In this document: positions 5,906 to 7,148 of the stretch, in pieces
Numbering within the stretch: position 1 is the first letter of the stretch
How the letters are laid out: the number at the start of each line of letters is the position of its first letter
Program-made: the position numbers and the translations under genes
Origin: an uncultured Cyanobium sp.
Lineage (GTDB): Bacteria; Cyanobacteriota; Cyanobacteriia; PCC-6307; Cyanobiaceae
NCBI GenBank assembly: GCA_937919075.1
Contig: CALFOF010000196.1
Location: forward strand, 1 to 7,148
Direction of reading: 5' to 3'
DNA length: 7,148 bases
The notes under the pieces: model-generated
What the model was told of the DNA's origin: nothing
What the model saw: only the letters and a program-made list of their open reading frames with translations
The model's database searches: none

Positions 5906-7148
5906 TCAGCCTGGCTGCGCCGTATTCGGGTTGGGGTTCGGGTGGTCTGCCGGGTCGGAGCTGAGGTTGAGGAAGCGGCAGAACAGCGGCAGGGTGAGGC
6001 CCTGCAGCAGCAGATTCACCACCACCACGATGAAGATGATGCTCTGGCAATCGTGTGCGAGGGGTTGCAACAAAGCTGCATCAATGCCGCGCAGGCGCGG
6101 AATCGCCACCACCAGCTCGTTGGAGAGCGCCAGCGGCACTGCACCCCGCAGACCACACCAGCTGACCAACAGTGTTTCTCGAAAGCTGAAGGGGGATTGA
6201 GATTGAAAAATCAGCACACTCAGGGGCCGTGCAATCAGCATCAGGCCCAAGGCCGTGAGCAGACCCGCCGGCAGAGAATGCACCAGATCTGCAGGGTTCA
6301 CCAGCAGGCCGAACACCAAAAACACGCTGATTTCTGTCATGGTGTTGAACGGCAGCAACACCTCCTGCAGCGTCACATGCGTGATGTCGGGCAGGCGATA
6401 GCTCATGTTTGTGAGGAACAAGCCACAAATGTAGATGGCGATCAGGCCGGAGCCACCCATGTAAAAGGCCGTGCCATAAACAACAAAGGCGATCGACACC
6501 GCCACGATCAACAGCTGTGAGCGCTCCGTCACCAGGTGATTGATCACGAAGATGGCCAGGTAGCCGAAGATGAAGCCCAGCAACAGCCCGCCGGACACCT
6601 GCTGAACAAACTTGCGCAGTTCATTGAGTGCGGTGGCCTGCAGGCTGATCGTTCCCATGCCAGAGCCGGTGGTCACGAACAGGCCTACCACCAGCCCATA
6701 GAAGAGCAGGGCGGAGGGATCGTTCACCGAAGATTCGAACTCCAGCAAGTGGCGCAACCGTTCGGGCACCTTGTTCTGGATGTTTCGCAGCACGCTCAAG
6801 GTGGCGCCAGCATCGGTGGAGCCCAGGCAGGCGGCCGTGAGCAGGGCCGCGCCAAAGGGCATGCTGCTGATGCCCAGGTTGAATTGATCGGTGGTGGCGA
6901 AGGAAAGCCACCAGATGAATCCGCCCAGCAAGAGAGACGAGGCCAGCACTCCGCCCACAGCCAGCAGAATTCCGTACTTCAGGAAACCGCGAATAGCGAT
7001 CAAATCCGTTTTCAGGCCCGCATAGAACAGCAGCAAGGCCAGGCACAACACATGAAAGTTTTCTGCCTGGGAATGGGTGATCTTAAGGGTGGTGATGTTG
7101 ATGCTGAGCCCGAGCAACAGCACACCGAGAATTGCCGGGATCCCCACC
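5906..7148 (-). CDS. CPA1/NhaP-type cation:proton antiporter (5' end outside window)
   Basis: Inner-membrane exchanger of Na+ or K+ for protons, involved in pH and salt homeostasis. 413 residues are visible and the frame runs off the right edge; the first visible codon is GTG (VGIPAIL), which matches the interior of the first helix of NhaP proteins, so perhaps 20-40 residues are missing. Numbering from the edge, the transport-site motifs are STDAGATLSVLR (110-121, TD at 111-112) and LEFESSVNDPSA (135-146, ND at 142-143), plus LIARPLSV (304-311) and SWCGLRGAVPL (329-339). About a dozen hydrophobic segments are present. The protein stops soon after the last helix with a short tail containing three Pro-Asn pairs, so there is no cytoplasmic TrkA-type regulatory domain as found in NhaP2/CvrA. 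GC content is lower than in the neighbouring genes. The ion transported cannot be decided from this. Confidence 0.9.
   Translation of the reverse strand, partial: VGIPAILGVLLLGLSINITTLKITHSQAENFHVLCLALLLFYAGLKTDLIAIRGFLKYGILLAVGGVLASSLLLGGFIWWLSFATTDQFNLGISSMPFGAALLTAACLGSTDAGATLSVLRNIQNKVPERLRHLLEFESSVNDPSALLFYGLVVGLFVTTGSGMGTISLQATALNELRKFVQQVSGGLLLGFIFGYLAIFVINHLVTERSQLLIVAVSIAFVVYGTAFYMGGSGLIAIYICGLFLTNMSYRLPDITHVTLQEVLLPFNTMTEISVFLVFGLLVNPADLVHSLPAGLLTALGLMLIARPLSVLIFQSQSPFSFRETLLVSWCGLRGAVPLALSNELVVAIPRLRGIDAALLQPLAHDCQSIIFIVVVVNLLLQGLTLPLFCRFLNLSSDPADHPNPNPNTAQPG

Noticed and set aside
5888..5909. CTGAG / CTCAG inverted repeat joining the pyrC and antiporter stop codons, possible bidirectional terminator.
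   Set aside because: Only a 5-bp stem with a 12-base loop and no T-run; too weak to call a terminator.
5154..6050. Long - strand open frame (298 codons) opposite pyrC.
   Set aside because: pyrC on the + strand has every catalytic residue; the antisense frame has no recognisable motif and crosses two real genes.

Overview
The window looks like ordinary chromosomal DNA from a GC-rich bacterium, most likely a cyanobacterium of the Synechococcus/Cyanobium type. Three things suggest this. The amino-acid ABC transporter has the NatF/NatG/NatH/BgtA (AapJQMP-like) make-up. The genes are densely packed and lack clear Shine-Dalgarno sites. Two exact copies of the cyanobacterial HIP1 octamer (GCGATCGC) are present. 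The taxonomic call is an inference; no 16S or other marker gene is in view.

Layout from left to right: (1) the 3' part of a chromate-transporter gene (chrA-like, + strand, bases 1-480); (2) a complete four-gene polar amino-acid ABC transporter operon on the - strand, read from right to left as lipoprotein binding protein (4653-3505), permease 1 (3494-2508), permease 2 (2508-1246) and ATPase (1243-500). Internal junctions are 10 bp, a 1-bp TGATG overlap, and 2 bp; (3) a 143-bp divergent intergenic region (4654-4796) that must hold the start signals for both sides; (4) pyrC, a class II dihydroorotase (+ strand, 4797-5891); (5) a convergent CPA1/NhaP-type cation:proton antiporter (- strand, 5906 to beyond the right edge), whose 5' end lies outside the window.

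The four transporter genes form one functional unit. The binding protein captures an amino acid in the periplasm, the two permeases form the membrane channel, and the ATPase drives uptake. The other three genes have no evident functional link to it: ChrA-type ion transport, pyrimidine biosynthesis and cation/proton exchange. No stretch over 300 bases lacks a gene, and no RNA gene, insertion sequence or CRISPR array was seen.

I found no new multi-gene system. The most unusual feature is a six-copy, exactly 15-bp-period tandem repeat at 4562-4651. It is in frame at the 5' end of the binding-protein gene, encodes LRSLP-like pentapeptides just ahead of the lipoprotein signal, and carries GATC sites at exact 15-bp spacing. 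Lesser observations are two perfect uninterrupted palindromes (16 and 18 bp), a perfect 14-bp duplication over the chrA stop codon, an inverted repeat in the divergent intergenic region, and a clear drop in GC content in the antiporter gene.
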